The position numbers and the translations under genes are program-made. Below, piece after piece: positions 35,700-47,816 of a stretch of 64,000 nucleotides of DNA. The stretch is from Calycina herbarum (Eukaryota > Ascomycota > Leotiomycetes > Helotiales > Pezizellaceae). The stretch spans positions 1-64,000 of the forward strand of contig LLEY01000255.1 in NCBI GenBank assembly GCA_001414485.1, read 5' to 3'. The first letter of the stretch is position 1. Each line of letters begins with the position of its first letter. The notes under the pieces are model-generated. The model ran no database searches. It was not told where the DNA came from and worked only from the letters and a program-made list of their open reading frames with translations.

Positions 35700-38600
35700 C
35701 TAAAACCCCATCCCATCACCCAGCCCCTCAAACCCATCCAACAAACCCCCCCCGCCCCCATGTCCCCCACCCATAAGGCCACTCATCAAATCACTATGAT
35801 CCATCTCCAACCCCCCCTCCCCACCACCTAACCCAAGATCCCCCCCAGCCATCCCCAGATCTCCTCCTCCCATCCCGAGACCAGCTTCTCCCATCAACCC
35901 ACCCTCATGCATCCCTCCACTCATATCCAACCCCTCACCAACCATCCCTCCATTCCCCAAAGCGCCCCCCATAACCTCATCAACAACGCTCAAAATCGGC
36001 ACCGCGCCCTGCGCCTCGACTTTCCGATACAGTCGAATGACAGTCTCGGCATGGAATTGATCAGTAGCATGAACCTTAGGCATACCCTCAACCTCAAACT
36101 TCAACGCCTCCCTCAGGGTAAGTCTTCTCTGCAAAGGTATAATCCCCCCCGCCGTCCCCGTCCCGCTAGGATCCCAACTCTCGCCCTCGGGCGCACAAAC
36201 CATCGCAGTCGCAACATCATACACCACTCCTCCTTCAGCATGTTCAGACATCGCCTTAACCTCCTCAACAATAGCATTCAGAATCCTCTTCGCACCGCAC
36301 ATCTTGATAGCAACAAGGAGAGTGCGATGCGTATAATTCGCCGGATTCCCGCCCACATTCTCACCCCAATGCACGAGATTTTGAATCGTACTCCTAATCG
36401 TCGTGATAATCCCGCCATTCGTCCAAGTCTCCAACTCCGTGTGTTCACTCGCTGCTCGTCGTTCCCAACCAAGATTAGCGCGGAGAGCGCGGGAAAGAGG
36501 CTCAACATCTTGACGTGTAGGTTCGGCGCGTTGGAGCCAGCGGAGACTGTGTTCCAGATTCTTAGCCACGATGTTGAGGATGGAATTTAACATCTGCGAT
36601 GCTTCGGTGTTATTAGAGATGGAGCGTTGTTCAGTGATGAGCGCGGAAAGGATTTGCAGCACAGCATTTGCGTCACCACGGGATTCCCAGAGATGGGCTG
36701 AGAGCCAGGTGATGCCGGGTATTAAAGAGGGGAGGAGGAAGGTATCGACCAGGTATTCGAGGCCTCCTTTGAGACCTTCTTCGGAGAGATTCTTGGTGGC
36801 GCAGGCTAGGACGATGTGGTGGAATAATGTTGGGACGAGGAGGTAGAAATCTTGCGGTGGACAGGAGGACATTAGTTCATCGCCGAGTCCTCCGCTTTCG
36901 TTGTCGAATAATCCTCGGATCCATCCGTCGAGATGACTTGATTCTTGCTCTGTGAGATCTTCCATGGCACGACTGAGATGACCTTGATTTAGAAGCTTGG
37001 CGATGAAAGAGTCTGCTGAGCGAATACCCAAGTCCACGGTAGAAAGGCCATATCTATGAGTGAAAGATAGAACGAGAAGTAATATCGATCCAAACTCCTC
37101 ATAAACTGGCTGGTATTCTCCTTGATCATCGTCATATCGCCAATTGTCGAGTAGATCGCAAATTGGCTGAAGAATCGTGGTAGGCTTATCAAACAGAAGC
37201 ATCACATCGAGTGAAGATGGCTTTCTTGCCAATTGACTGCAAAGTCCTTTAAGTGTCATCGTATCCTTACTGCCACACAGTCTTCCAATGACCTGATTTT
37301 GTTAGTCGACACACTCGCATAAAACAGGGGCCCAACTCACCTCGGTAATCGCTTGACTGACAGCCCCAACATTCCCATCCATATGCTCCAACTCATCAAT
37401 CAAGCCCTCCGCTCTCCTCGGATCCGATAAGCATTGCTGTACCAAATCTTCCTTCACATATCTCCCACCAGCAGGTAAACTCTGCATCGGTATATCACCA
37501 AGTAAAGTCTCAATACTTGATTCCTCAATCAAGCCATGCAGACAGCACGCAAAACAAAAGTCCTGCCGTACGGAATCGGAAAACATATTTCCTGTAATCG
37601 ATTCGTCAAACATGTTTGAGAGTGTTGGGAATGCATTGGTGTCGACGTGATCTAAAGCCAATGTGATGCAGCTCTCTGAGGAAAGTGGTGGGTATAATGT
37701 AGCGGATAGGGTTGATAGAAGGAGGGGTATTTTGTTAATGAGAAAGGAGCGGAGGATGGATATCATTGGTGCACGCTCGTTGCGAGAAGTAGCATCAGCC
37801 AAAATATCAAAAGAAGCAAGAATAAGATCTACAATTGTAGATTGGGTATCGCCCTGAGATTATTAGTTGAATACTTACACACTTTTATAGCAAAACTTAC
37901 CTGATACCGAGCATGCAAGTACGCAAAAATGGCAGAATCATCAATCAAAGGTCGCCCAACAAGCTAAACAACCTGTCAGTGATCTTTTACGTATAAAAAG
38001 GGGGTTTGAAAAGCCTACTAAAGAATTCAAATAAATATACAACCCCGCCCTGGAATTCACAGTCGGCACCTCCACAACCACAATCCCATCCACACCCCCC
38101 AACCCCATCCCCCCATCAAGCATCTCATCAATCTCCTTATTAGCACTCATATCCTTCCTCTCCACCGGCTCCAGCGCCACCAAAGTCTGCGTCCTAAAAA
38201 GCTCCAACCTTGCCGCATTCTGCGGACTACTCTGCAAAAGCGTCGGCACAAAATTAGACAAAACCTTCGACAACTCCTTCCCCTTTCCTTGCGGAACCCT
38301 TCCTTTAGCGATGACTTCGAGAACTTTTTGGTTTTCAACCGCTGCAATGACCAGAGTCCCCAAAGCCATAATTTGCGCATTCAATTCCTCCATATGTCCC
38401 CCACCCAGCTCCAGCATTCCTTGAGCAGCGTGGTACGCGGCGAGAATGATTTCCATCCATTGGATCAGCACGAGAATTAACTCGCTAGCCTCTTGTATAT
38501 CCTTAGGCGCCGTCCCAGAGGTAATTGATTTCGCCAACCGATAAAACAGCATCTCCTCCGTCGCATAACTATTCCTCCACCTCTTCCCAGTCTGATCAAT

Positions 38601-38954
38601 ATGATCAGCCCCGCCATCCTTCCCACCCGTTTGAGCAGCATTCGTCTGATCAGCCCCAAGCGCACCATCATGAATCGTCTGATCAGCCGCAGTCGAGTAC
38701 CTCAAAAGCGCCCTCAAAACACTCGACACAGTAACCAACTTCAGCGCCAAAAGACTCTGCACATATCGCGGTATCCGCGGGTCAGGCGCAGCGATATTCG
38801 ATTTCGTAGGTCGCAGGAAGATATCACTGATATGCGAGGGAGATAATCGGTTTTTCGACTCGAGGATTTGCACGAAGGACTCGAATTTCTCAGGTTCGAG
38901 ACGGGTCGCGAGGCTGTGGGTGAGGAATGTTTGCCAAGTTGTTGCGGCGGACAT
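35700..38954 (-). CDS. MED5: Mediator complex subunit 5 (MED5/NUT1)
   Basis: A tail-module subunit of the Mediator complex that links gene-specific regulators to RNA polymerase II in the nucleus. Exons 38019-38954, 37901-37963, 37341-37853 and 35700-37292 join in frame to 1,034 residues, the usual size for filamentous fungi. Family features: TWQTFLTHSLATRLEPEKF at the N-terminus, RPLIDDSAIFAYLHARYQ around the small second exon, VIGRLCGSKDTMTLKGLC and GITWLSAHLWES in the middle, and a KVHATDQFHAETVIRLYRKV segment. The last 110 residues are glycine-rich with GGGDLG/MAGGDLGLGG repeats, probably disordered. Introns are 47-55 nt. It has no lesions and marks the end of the decayed block. Confidence 0.9.
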
Positions 38955-39523
38955 GGTGGTGCTGGGTAATCGGTTCGGGTTCAGGAGGGAACTGGCAACA
39001 GGAATTGGACTAGCTCGAGCATTATCTTGAACGGGCGGTATTGGGAAGGTGGGGTTGTGAATAACCTCGACGGAGGTGAAACTTGGGTGTGGAGAGGAGG
39101 GGAATGGAGACCTTGATCAGACAATCGGTGTGGCTGGAGTTGCAGCCTCACGGTTTCAGCCGTGTTGGTGGAGTGAATGGCCAGGGACTTAAAATACGTA
39201 CATTCGACTAGATACCCAACTACATCCCATGGTAACACTTGTCCTACAATCATACGCAAATCAATTGCATCATACACAATCACCGGAAATGGGCACTAAA
39301 TCATCGGATGGAAAAAAAAGATATGCATTGCGAGTCTGGTAACTCGTGCTTCTGTACGGACTCCCCCCATGTTCCAGCCAAAAAATCCCCAGCCAAACAA
39401 GTTTCCCAAGTACAGGTATTCAGACAGTTCATAAATCGTGCCACGCTCCTATGCATTCCAGTGTTCTTCGGGGTGGTTGTGCCCAACGATACCCTACGCC
39501 CTCATAGCTGGTATATATCCCAT
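38955..39523. other. Intergenic, MED5 promoter side
   Basis: 569 bp between the MED5 start and the stop of the next minus-strand gene. Holds the MED5 promoter and the 3' end of the upstream gene; no open frame of interest. Confidence 0.4.
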
Positions 39524-40243
39524 TTATTCCTGCGGTTCCCTCTTCACCCTCGGAGAATGGTTCATCGTCTCAGGCGCTCGCGGGCCCAACATCCAGTCCT
39601 GCATAGCCAGCCACTCACTCCAAGTCGACTCGGCGGCTTGTATCTCCTTCTCCGTCACATTGCTCAAAGGTCTCAGGAATGGGACCGTTTCTTGGGGCGA
39701 CATGTCATAAGCCTGCTTGACCTTCATCCAACTGGTGCTCTTTGCTGCAAACAGATAGTTCCGTCGTTCAATCTCATGTAAAGATCCCACTCCCCCAACC
39801 CAATCGTCGCCAAAGAAACCATGTAAAACGCCAGGCGAATCATGACCCGTCGCTACCAGTCGCCTTATATAAGGGATGAGTGAGCAGGCCTGAGGCTGTC
39901 CGACGACATTCTGGTTCCCCCCAAATCGTGCTTGTCCCATAAGTCCTCCCATATCGGGAGCGGCAGCACGTGGAGAGGGCGAATTCGACGACATGACGGG
40001 ATTGGGTTGTTGTTGGAAGGGGAGTTGGATATTGACAAACGCCGCCAGCGCTTGAACGGGACCGGTGTGTTGGGCCACGTCTAGGAAATATCGGTGGCAG
40101 CTCTGGAATTGAGGATACCACTCGAGGATATCAAATTGCGGGTTCGTTGCACGGTGCTGGCTGGTTGAGGGACTGCCATAGTTGGGATAGGAAGCGCCCA
40201 GCATGCCCTGGCTCGACGGGCCTGGTGGTGGGTTGAAAGCCAT
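39524..40243 (-). CDS. Conserved fungal protein of unknown function
   Basis: Single-exon frame of 239 residues starting MAFNPPPGPSSQG. The N-terminal 35 residues and residues about 75-100 are Pro/Ser/Gln-rich and probably disordered. Two compact parts look folded: ILEWYPQFQSCHRYFLDVAQ and SLIPYIRRLVATGHDSPGV through SWMKVKQAYDMSPQETVPFL. It ends KREPQE. There is no signal peptide or membrane segment. I recall similar proteins in leotiomycetes carrying an automatic 'apoptosis inhibitor' label, which I would not trust. It sits behind MED5 on the same strand, 569 bp away. Coding is likely from composition and length; the role is unknown. Confidence 0.7.
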   Translation of the reverse strand: MAFNPPPGPSSQGMLGASYPNYGSPSTSQHRATNPQFDILEWYPQFQSCHRYFLDVAQHTGPVQALAAFVNIQLPFQQQPNPVMSSNSPSPRAAAPDMGGLMGQARFGGNQNVVGQPQACSLIPYIRRLVATGHDSPGVLHGFFGDDWVGGVGSLHEIERRNYLFAAKSTSWMKVKQAYDMSPQETVPFLRPLSNVTEKEIQAAESTWSEWLAMQDWMLGPRAPETMNHSPRVKREPQE

Positions 40244-43200
40244 TTCTTCTGTTTTGCGGGGAATTTGGTTAGTCCAGATATGCGATTAGAGGGAGAGTAG
40301 GTGGTGGTGAGAGATGGGATTGGGCTCTGGACACAGGCAAATCCGACGCACCGCACGGCACCAGTTTGGTGGTAGAGAAACGTACCTCATATATATGAAG
40401 TTGCCTTGAGGATCATAAAAGCGACAGGGTGACCAGAGATTGGATCACAGCTGTTGGGGGGATTTCCGAAGAGCATGCCCTTTCATCCAGCAGTGGAGTA
40501 GGGCGTGTCGAGGGGAGTAGTGGGGTCGAAGTGCGGGCGCTATGACTTATCGAGGTTCCTCTACGAGGACTAACGCAGTCTCTAACGCAGTCCCTAGGTG
40601 CCGTAGAGTGCCCTAGCCAGCTGATTGAGTTGACGTTGCAAGGACGAGGCAGCGAGCGTGTAGGGGAAGTAGAGGAAGAGGGGGAAGGAGAGGCACTCCG
40701 GTCAATATCAGTGAGACAGGAAGGTGAGGATCAGAAGCCTGTAAGTGCAACTGCAACGACGGAGAAGGGTAGAGAGAGAAGGCCATTGGGACCTGGACGG
40801 CTGGTGAGGCCTGGGGGAGGGGTTTATATACCTAGGTGAAAGAGGAAAAAGGGGGGAGGGGAGGGGGAGGAGTGAGGGGAGTGAGGGAAGGTGGACAGGA
40901 GGTGGAAGAGGAAGAGAGGAAGAGAAGAGGCAGAAAAAAGAGACGAGACGATAGGATACGACCGGAGCACTTTCCTTCCAGGCTTCGGACTTTTAGCAGA
41001 GACCTGGGAGGAGGAGCCCGTACTGTAGTAGACGATGGCCTTGGGGTCGTCCTAAATCGGAGTACAGAATGGTACAGTACAGTACGCCGTGTACAGTAAG
41101 TATATGAGCGGTGGTTGCAGATGAATCTGGAGTCTAGACGATATCAAACAAGGTAGAGAGTGGAGTGCATCCTTTGGCTGTCCAAGCCCTGGCTATCCTC
41201 GCCATGCATCAAGAAACTCCCCTCCAGCGCCCTCCAGCACCCTCCAGAGTCAAATAGTAGATGTGGACGGCGCTTTGGAGGCGTTGAACCCTCGACGGGA
41301 AGCAGCCCCAGCAGCCCCAACAGCCCTCTTCAATCGCTATTTCATCCCCTGTTAGGCCGGTTTGCAGCCGAGGCCGAGTACCTAAAGTATCCATCCTATG
41401 GCAGCCTCACACTCACAACCCCACCATCTCACCAACCCAGCATCATCATCAACACGACCTAATTCCACCACCTTCAGGGTCTCATTCTGTACGACCAGTT
41501 CCTGCTGCATGGCCGGTTCAGGCTCCGGATAGCGAACTGCTGCACTGCTGCGCCTATTGCGACCGCTGTAAATGCTTGGTCAAAAAGTTCCCGCCTGAAA
41601 ATTCCCAGCAACCTGAAAACACCACGATGGCTTCAAGAGACTGCGGCCTGTGATAGGACGATGAGTACGAATTCAGGAGAAATAGCATACCCTGTGCTGC
41701 TGACGCTGACTGAACTGTCTGGTTACGATCTTCCCGTTCTCTACTCCTTCCATGCTCGCATCATTACGAAATAACTTCATTTTCTGCCTTTCCATGGCTC
41801 CTCCATGCATCCACCAGGTGAGGCGCTGCCTCTTTTCCACCGTGGCGTTTTCTTCCTCCTCCACCACTCCCCCACTCCACCATCCACCACGAGCCTGAAC
41901 AATTCTACGGAAATGCCGTATGTACCATTGAACTAGCAGTATCCCTCTCGTTGGGAATGCTGCCTCCCTTCCTTATTCCGACCAAATGCGGTCTCCTCCT
42001 TTACGTCTCGCCCTCTCTTGAACGCCAATATCAGAGACAGTATCGTCGGGTACGAATGGAGTCAGGTTCAGGTCTGGCTGGCACCTCAGTTCCTCTGTGG
42101 AGAGAAAACTCCGAAAGAGGGAGAACGAGATGCGCCGAAGTCCAATTCTCCGGACTCCTCTATTACCCAGCTGGGAAACTCATACCAGCCAATACAACCC
42201 TCTCTGCGTCAGTGGAAGAGGGAAGTTCTCCACTCGGTTCAATAATAGCCGCATAGGGGCAGTTGGATGAAGAAGGGGAAAATTACAACAAAGCTATTTT
42301 TGCACGCTGCCATGAAAACCATCATCATCAACGTGTGAGGATATCGAATCGCGCGTCCAGGTTACCATCCGGCGTGGTACATTTGATGCGGGCGGGCGTG
42401 TGGCCCTTTCATCACCAGGTTCCTGGGACGCCTGCAGATAGTGTTGGTACGGTACGGAGTTGTTCGTAATGCTGGCCACAGCTGCGTTCTGGAATAGAGT
42501 ATCACGACCACGACCCAGCAAACTGCCAGTACCCGCCCGGCCCTGAAAAAGAATCCTGTCACGGTTGCAGGAACTCGACCCACCAGTTTGGAGACGATGT
42601 TGGAATCCCAACCATTGCCGAAGCCCACACCTCCACGGCTTCCCCCCATCTCCAGAGCACGGTGACCGCCGGTACGGGTGGCATGTATGGCATGTATGGC
42701 TCTGTCTCCATCGTACCAGAGCATCGGTAGCCCGGTGGAAGCCATCGAATCACTCCTGGCGATCATGTCGACAGTGGACGTCTATGGAACGACTCAGTTG
42801 ACATTTTAGGCCCTTCTGGATCCGTGTTACCAAGGGCGACTTGCATCACAAGCCAAACATCCATTCAGAAATCATGATTGATCATCTTTGGATATCTGGA
42901 ACCTCCACCAGCTGAATTCCGTTACCAATACCGTGGCTGATGGAGACATTGGCGACTGGCTCCCTGGAAGCCATAGCCGGTTAAAGTTTTGTGTAACGTC
43001 ACCCACTTTCGCTTCTCCGGTTGAGAAAGACTTTGATATGAGATATCAATATTGACATATGAATTGTGAGTAAATCTTCTTCGGCAAACCCAGAAAAAAA
43101 TATCTAGGCCACGTGGAAGACTAGAAGACTATTTGGAATTCCAAATATCGCTGCTTGTTTTTTGGAACCTGGATTATGAGTTGCAGATCTATCAATCAGC

Positions 43201-45274
43201 CTTGGGAATTCTCCTTTGAGCAACCATTACCGACGGGGAAGTCATCCGTCAATATCACAAATATCATGACTTGGAATCCATCCTACCTCTTGTGGTTTAT
43301 CCACCCCGGTACTTGTTATATCCGAAGCAGCCTTTTCAACTTCCTCCACCACACGTCTTCGTTGCAATATTCTCCGCCAAGACCCAGCCGAAATTCTTCC
43401 CGTCGACTCCCGTCACTCACTTTATATCGCAGCTCGCCGATCTGTCCTCTGTTTCTAAAACTGCTCTCAAAGTCATGACTCTTACCTCTCTTCAAAATTC
43501 GGTATGATATTGGCATGGTAGTACCGCCGTCGATCCATGGCTTTCTTCGAGTGACACACCAAGATAGCCGAGGAGATATCGGTCGTCGAAAGAAGGCTGT
43601 GAGACCCCTTATCAAGGTCCGGGTATCTTTTGCTCCGCGTTCTGTCACACCATTGGATTTAATGGCCCGCACGAGGGGCCTTGTTGTGATACCATCTACG
43701 TGTACGGATCAGTCGTGGAAGCAAAGACTTCGGTACCTTGAAAGGTACCTGATAGCTTCTACCCCACACACTTTGTCGATCATGTGCTCGGGTTTCGTCA
43801 TCGAGTCAGCCTCAATGACATCTACGACATTGTGGTGATCAGTAATCGTTCCATTTATCATACATGCATACATTTAGGATGAGTTGGGAAGGAGCGATTC
43901 CCGTGGGGTATCTGCCCCTATCCGAGCCTTCTTGATCGAAAATCCTTCTCTAAGAAGAAGGTACTTATTTGTATTGAGCTCGGAATTGTCCTCAGCCGAC
44001 TCCAATACATATCCTTTTTCGATATTGGAACTCTGGGTTTTGTAAGAGATCGACATTTATACGACCACCTCAGCCACCTCAGCACGCCCAGGGGTTGAGA
44101 TCATGGAAGTTAGGTGTGACTTTGCCAGGTAAAGTCCGGCCAATTAATTTCTAGGATGGGAGTTCTTTTATTGATCCCTACAAGAGGTATCATTTCACAA
44201 GACGCGCCGTTTTCTATCACTCTCCATCCAGCCAGTTCCAGTGCTGTACTTGGAGATCTCAGCCGTTGAAGACCTACATTACCTTGCGATTTCAGCACAG
44301 AGATCGAGGTACACCATGTTTCAGCTTATCGATTGTTCTTTTTTTGCTGGTGTCTCTGGATCGTATCAGTTGTGCGCTGATGGGCTTGGGGGTGCCATTC
44401 AGGGTGTAGCGAGTATGGGTGGGTGGTAGTGGATTGGGGAGAGAGTGAGTTAGTGTAGGTGGATGGTTCGCCAAGAGCGGATGTGGCGTTGTGTAGGGCT
44501 GGCTGAAAGGCAACTGAAAGGCACTGAAAGGTAGAGTGAGATTTTGTTTCGGAAACTAAGGAGCGTTTTTCATTGGTTGGAATAAGAGGTCGCGCAGATT
44601 AATCGTTGGTCTTACTTCTTTTCGATGTTTGGGATGGAGTCCTTGGTGGCGACGTCACTGGTCGGGATTGGTTGGTGCGAAGGGAGTGAGCCTCATCTTG
44701 GATGTAACTCGTGGAACCCTTGTACAGCTGAAGGATTTTGCTTGGATGGTGTGATGGGGTTTAATGTTGGTCTTTTTCTCTGTTTATATTTTGGGAGAGA
44801 GGGCTTGGTGTTTGAAGCCTTGTGACTTGAATAGCGGTTTTAGGGGTGCTTTTTTGCTTTGGTTTGTGAAAGTTGTCTTTTTGGCACTGTAGCTGAATGT
44901 TGTTGGGGTGAGTTGTCTTTGCTTTTGGCTTTTTGGCTTTTTGGCTTTTTGATGGTTGCGCGGGATTTATGATGCGTGGATGGTGAGTGATAATGCGTTT
45001 TTTTTTTGTTTTTTTTGTTTTCTTTTTGAGGAAATGGGGATGAATAATTCAGCTGGTATTTTACGTCACTGGTTGCTCCCTCTCTCATGAGCCGTTTCTT
45101 TGAGATTGGAGCGGTTGCTTGGAAATTCATAATCATTGGTTTGTTTCTGAAGTAAAGGGGTGTAATTGTTGTTCCTGCTTTTAAATTGGGGTGTTTTTTC
45201 TGTTGACTTTGTTGGGTTCAGGCGAAGGACCAATAAATTTAACTTGTTTGATGTGATTGTGAGATGAGGAGACT
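40244..45274. other. 5-kb non-coding interval with low-complexity tracts
   Basis: No gene can be supported. A purine-rich tract (about 40640-40960, GGAGG/GAGGAA words) lies upstream of the preceding minus-strand gene. A GTAC-rich stretch is at about 41060-41100. The word GGCATGTAT repeats at about 42678-42700. GGCTTTTT units run in tandem at about 44924-44950, followed by T-runs near 44998. Frames at 42362-42766 (-) and 43316-43838 look partly protein-like but lack starts, introns or family motifs. Confidence 0.4.
40640..40960 (+). repeat. Purine-rich low-complexity tract
   Basis: About 300 bp in which G and A make up most of the + strand, with runs such as GGGGAGGGGGAGGAGTGAGG. Such tracts can form triplex or quadruplex DNA. 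It lies 400-700 bp upstream of the minus-strand gene at 39524-40243 and may belong to its promoter (pyrimidine-rich on the coding strand). Confidence 0.6.
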
Positions 45275-45499
45275 CACCAGGGGGTGCAGGAATTCGCAAC
45301 TGACCAAGAGTAGAATTCCTCTGCGCTGTTTGCCTACTCCCGGTCGTTTGATTAAGACTAGGGAAATCAATCTAATTGTCCTAAACAACTAGAACAATTG
45401 TATTTATATTTACTCTTTATTCTCCTAGAATTTCTAGGACACTTGTAGAAAGGGAAAGCACGAGGGGTCTACGGTCATGAATTCCTGTAACCCCTGGTG
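45275..45499. mobile_element. Candidate small inverted-repeat element (225 bp)
   Basis: The ends are imperfect inverted repeats: CACCAGGGGGTGCAGGAATT at the left and, read from the other strand, CACCAGGGGTTACAGGAATT at the right. The inside has no open frame and includes a short palindromic segment with AATTGTCCTAAACAACTAGAAC. No clear target duplication was seen. Probably a non-autonomous DNA element, family unknown. Confidence 0.5.
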
Positions 45500-45809
45500 C
45501 CTGTTTCTTATGGTGAGGATAGGATTGATCATAGGTCGACCTATTTTCTTGGTGGTAAATTATCTATCTACATAATAAGGATATGTGGACTCCTGATTTT
45601 GGAATATGATGAGTGGTATGTTGGTAGGACTTGGTTCACTTTTGATGTAGTCTGGAGCTTTTGATTGGAGAGGAGGATGAATCGGAAGGTTGTGGGTTGT
45701 AAGTTTAGTAAAGTCGAAGATATCGTAAGGTGACATTTGAATTTTTTTCGTGTCGTCTCTTTTGTTGGAAATGGGGGTTTTATATAGTGCCAGCTATAAT
45801 AGAAATCTA

Positions 45810-46232
45810 TCCGTTCCAAGTTTGAGACCGACAGTTAAAAACGTGCACTAAAAGTGGGTAAAACTGGGCACTTTATGAGGCGCAATTGCTTAGAGAGTGG
45901 GTTTGTAAAGTGGCATCGACCTCATTGCAGTAGGTGTAAGAAACCTGGGCGTAGCTCTGAGAACAGTCGCCGACTTAGTGGAAGTAACACCAGCACTAGT
46001 ACTATTTAAGTATTATAACTATCACTTGAACAAATCATGAACCATAATCTTTTTATTTCATAAAAAAAGAAATTGCATCAAGGGCCTTTGTGGTTGTGGC
46101 GTACTATTGTGAAAACTGCAGGTATTCTGTGAGCAAAGCTCATGCTTCTTACTCGTTTAAAGTGCTGCTTTCATCAAAGAGTGGAGTAAAATCGTGCACG
46201 TTTTTAACTGTCGGTTTCAAACTTGGAAGGGA
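45810..46232. mobile_element. MITE with 39-bp terminal inverted repeats (423 bp)
   Basis: The left end TCCGTTCCAAGTTTGAGACC continues to CGTGCAC. The right end, read in reverse complement, is the same over 39 bp with only two mismatches. TA dinucleotides flank both ends (45808-45809 and 46233-46234), as for Tc1/mariner-type insertion. The inside has no transposase, so it would need an enzyme in trans. The low divergence between the ends suggests fairly recent activity compared with the RIP-degraded elements. Confidence 0.8.
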
Positions 46233-46234
46233 TA

Positions 46235-46874
46235 CAAAAGTATGAAACCATTTACCTTAAAAGTAATTTAGTTAGCCTAGTTCAAACGAAAAGACTTCTT
46301 ATGTGCCTATCTTTGGAATGGGAGACTGGTTGTTTTACTGTGAGAAAAGTGAGCGTTACATTGCGAGCACCTTTGCTTAGCAGAGTTGTTGGAAAGAGTC
46401 TAGGGTAGGTGTTATTATTCAAGAAGGAAGGTTAGAACCAGGAAATTAATGACTTAGTTATCCCGAACGCTCTGGAACAACGTTTCTAAATACCCCAGAC
46501 TAACTAGAATAACAAGAGAGAGAAGTCTATGCAGAGTAATTACTTTTGGACTCTTGCCTAGATCCACAAGATTGTTGAATCAAATCCCTGAAGTACATCT
46601 TTTCCCACTACTACTTCAATTATGTTCCCTAGCATTCACTAAAGAGGCTACCAATATTCGCAAACAAGTGGATTGATCCTCAACACTTATTTGACGTCAG
46701 CTGAGGAAGTTGCCTGGGCAACGTCAGAGCAGTGAAGCAAGCTTTGTATAAGAATATATTTTTTTCTTTTCAAGCACCAGCCACCCATTTTATCCTACTC
46801 CGAAGTATATTTCATACCAATACCAATTCTCACGAAGAAGCAGTCAACGCAAAAACAACTGCAGTGTGGCAACG
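46235..46874. other. Upstream region of the disordered-protein gene
   Basis: Contains at about 46341-46370 a piece resembling the end of the 218-bp MITE at 61840 (AGAAAAGTGAGCGTTAC) and further AT-rich DNA. The promoter of the next gene lies within the last 200 bp (TATAAGAATATAT at about 46746). Confidence 0.35.
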
Positions 46875-47816
46875 ATGGACCGTGAACTGCAGCAGAAATC
46901 CAGCTTGGATGAGGATGAGCAGTACGGCCTTATTCCAATAGCCTTGGATATGCCACAAAGAGAAAGACAAAATCTGCCAACCCAAACCCTCCCTCCTATT
47001 GATGAGAGTTTAGACGCGACCCCAGTTCCACGACATGCCGAGTTCGAGAACCTCATTCGCACCTCGAGGGAAACAGAATTTTCGGAACTTATTCAACATG
47101 TCGATAATCTTATCCTTGATACCAAGGGATCTAGCATGGGTTCGGGCGACTCGATGTATTCTACTCTAAAACCACAACCTCTCAATACCTCAAGCAAAAG
47201 TACAGAAACACTACTTCCAACAGTATATGTTCCTCCATCCCCCAAAAAGAAGGTTAGATTCGAAGTCAAAGAGGATACCGAGGAGGAAGGTTGGAAATCC
47301 GATGACACGATTCGTAATACAAAACAAGACTTCGCCGCGACCCCCCTTCCTAAGACAAGAGGTGAAAGCCACAACCGATCTGGAGCGGATTTATTTGATC
47401 GATCTCCTCCTACCATGCCTCCCACCCCACTCAAAAATAGGAAGGATTCTCAGGCAAAAGATGAAGAAGGAAATCGACCAGACCTCGCTAAATCATCACT
47501 TGGCGATTCGAATTCCATAATTCCAACCGGTGGAACACGACCGGGAGCGAAAACGAGACAAAGACAAGACGGTGGATATTATGGGATGGCTGTTGGATAC
47601 ACAGATGAGGAGGGACGGAAGTCTGGTGGTATTTTTCCGACGAAGGGGAATGAGCGGATGTTTGAGCATAGTAGTGATGTAGAGGAAGAAGCTGAGAACA
47701 CACCTGCTGTGGGTTTGGGAATTAAGGATGCGTGTCTGGATGAGAGCTGGGATATGATGGGAACGTGTAGACATTTTGGCTGTACCAAAAGATGCAGCAA
47801 GAGAAGGGTGGGTTGA
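46875..47816 (+). CDS. Hypothetical, largely disordered protein
   Basis: A single frame of 313 residues starting MDRELQQKSSLDEDEQYG. The sequence is rich in Ser, Thr, Pro, Glu and Lys, with PPSPKKKVRFEVKED (a basic/acidic switch that could be a phosphatase-1 docking KVRF motif) and PPTMPPTPLKNRKD. The C-terminus has a small Cys/His cluster (CRHFGCTKRCSKRR). There is no signal peptide or membrane segment. I do not recognise a family. Frame length and codon-like composition favour a real gene. The KVRF resemblance to an RVxF PP1-binding motif is my inference only. Confidence 0.6.
   Translation: MDRELQQKSSLDEDEQYGLIPIALDMPQRERQNLPTQTLPPIDESLDATPVPRHAEFENLIRTSRETEFSELIQHVDNLILDTKGSSMGSGDSMYSTLKPQPLNTSSKSTETLLPTVYVPPSPKKKVRFEVKEDTEEEGWKSDDTIRNTKQDFAATPLPKTRGESHNRSGADLFDRSPPTMPPTPLKNRKDSQAKDEEGNRPDLAKSSLGDSNSIIPTGGTRPGAKTRQRQDGGYYGMAVGYTDEEGRKSGGIFPTKGNERMFEHSSDVEEEAENTPAVGLGIKDACLDESWDMMGTCRHFGCTKRCSKRRVG

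Noticed and set aside
35907..36590. 227-codon + strand frame
   Set aside because: Antisense shadow of MED5 coding sequence.
42362..42766. 134-codon minus-strand frame with a hydrophobic stretch
   Set aside because: No homology pattern, no introns, and competing open frames on the other strand; coding not supported.
43155..43838. Overlapping frames that look partly protein-like on both strands
   Set aside because: No frame is continuous and no family motif appears; could be a very old relic but not supportable.
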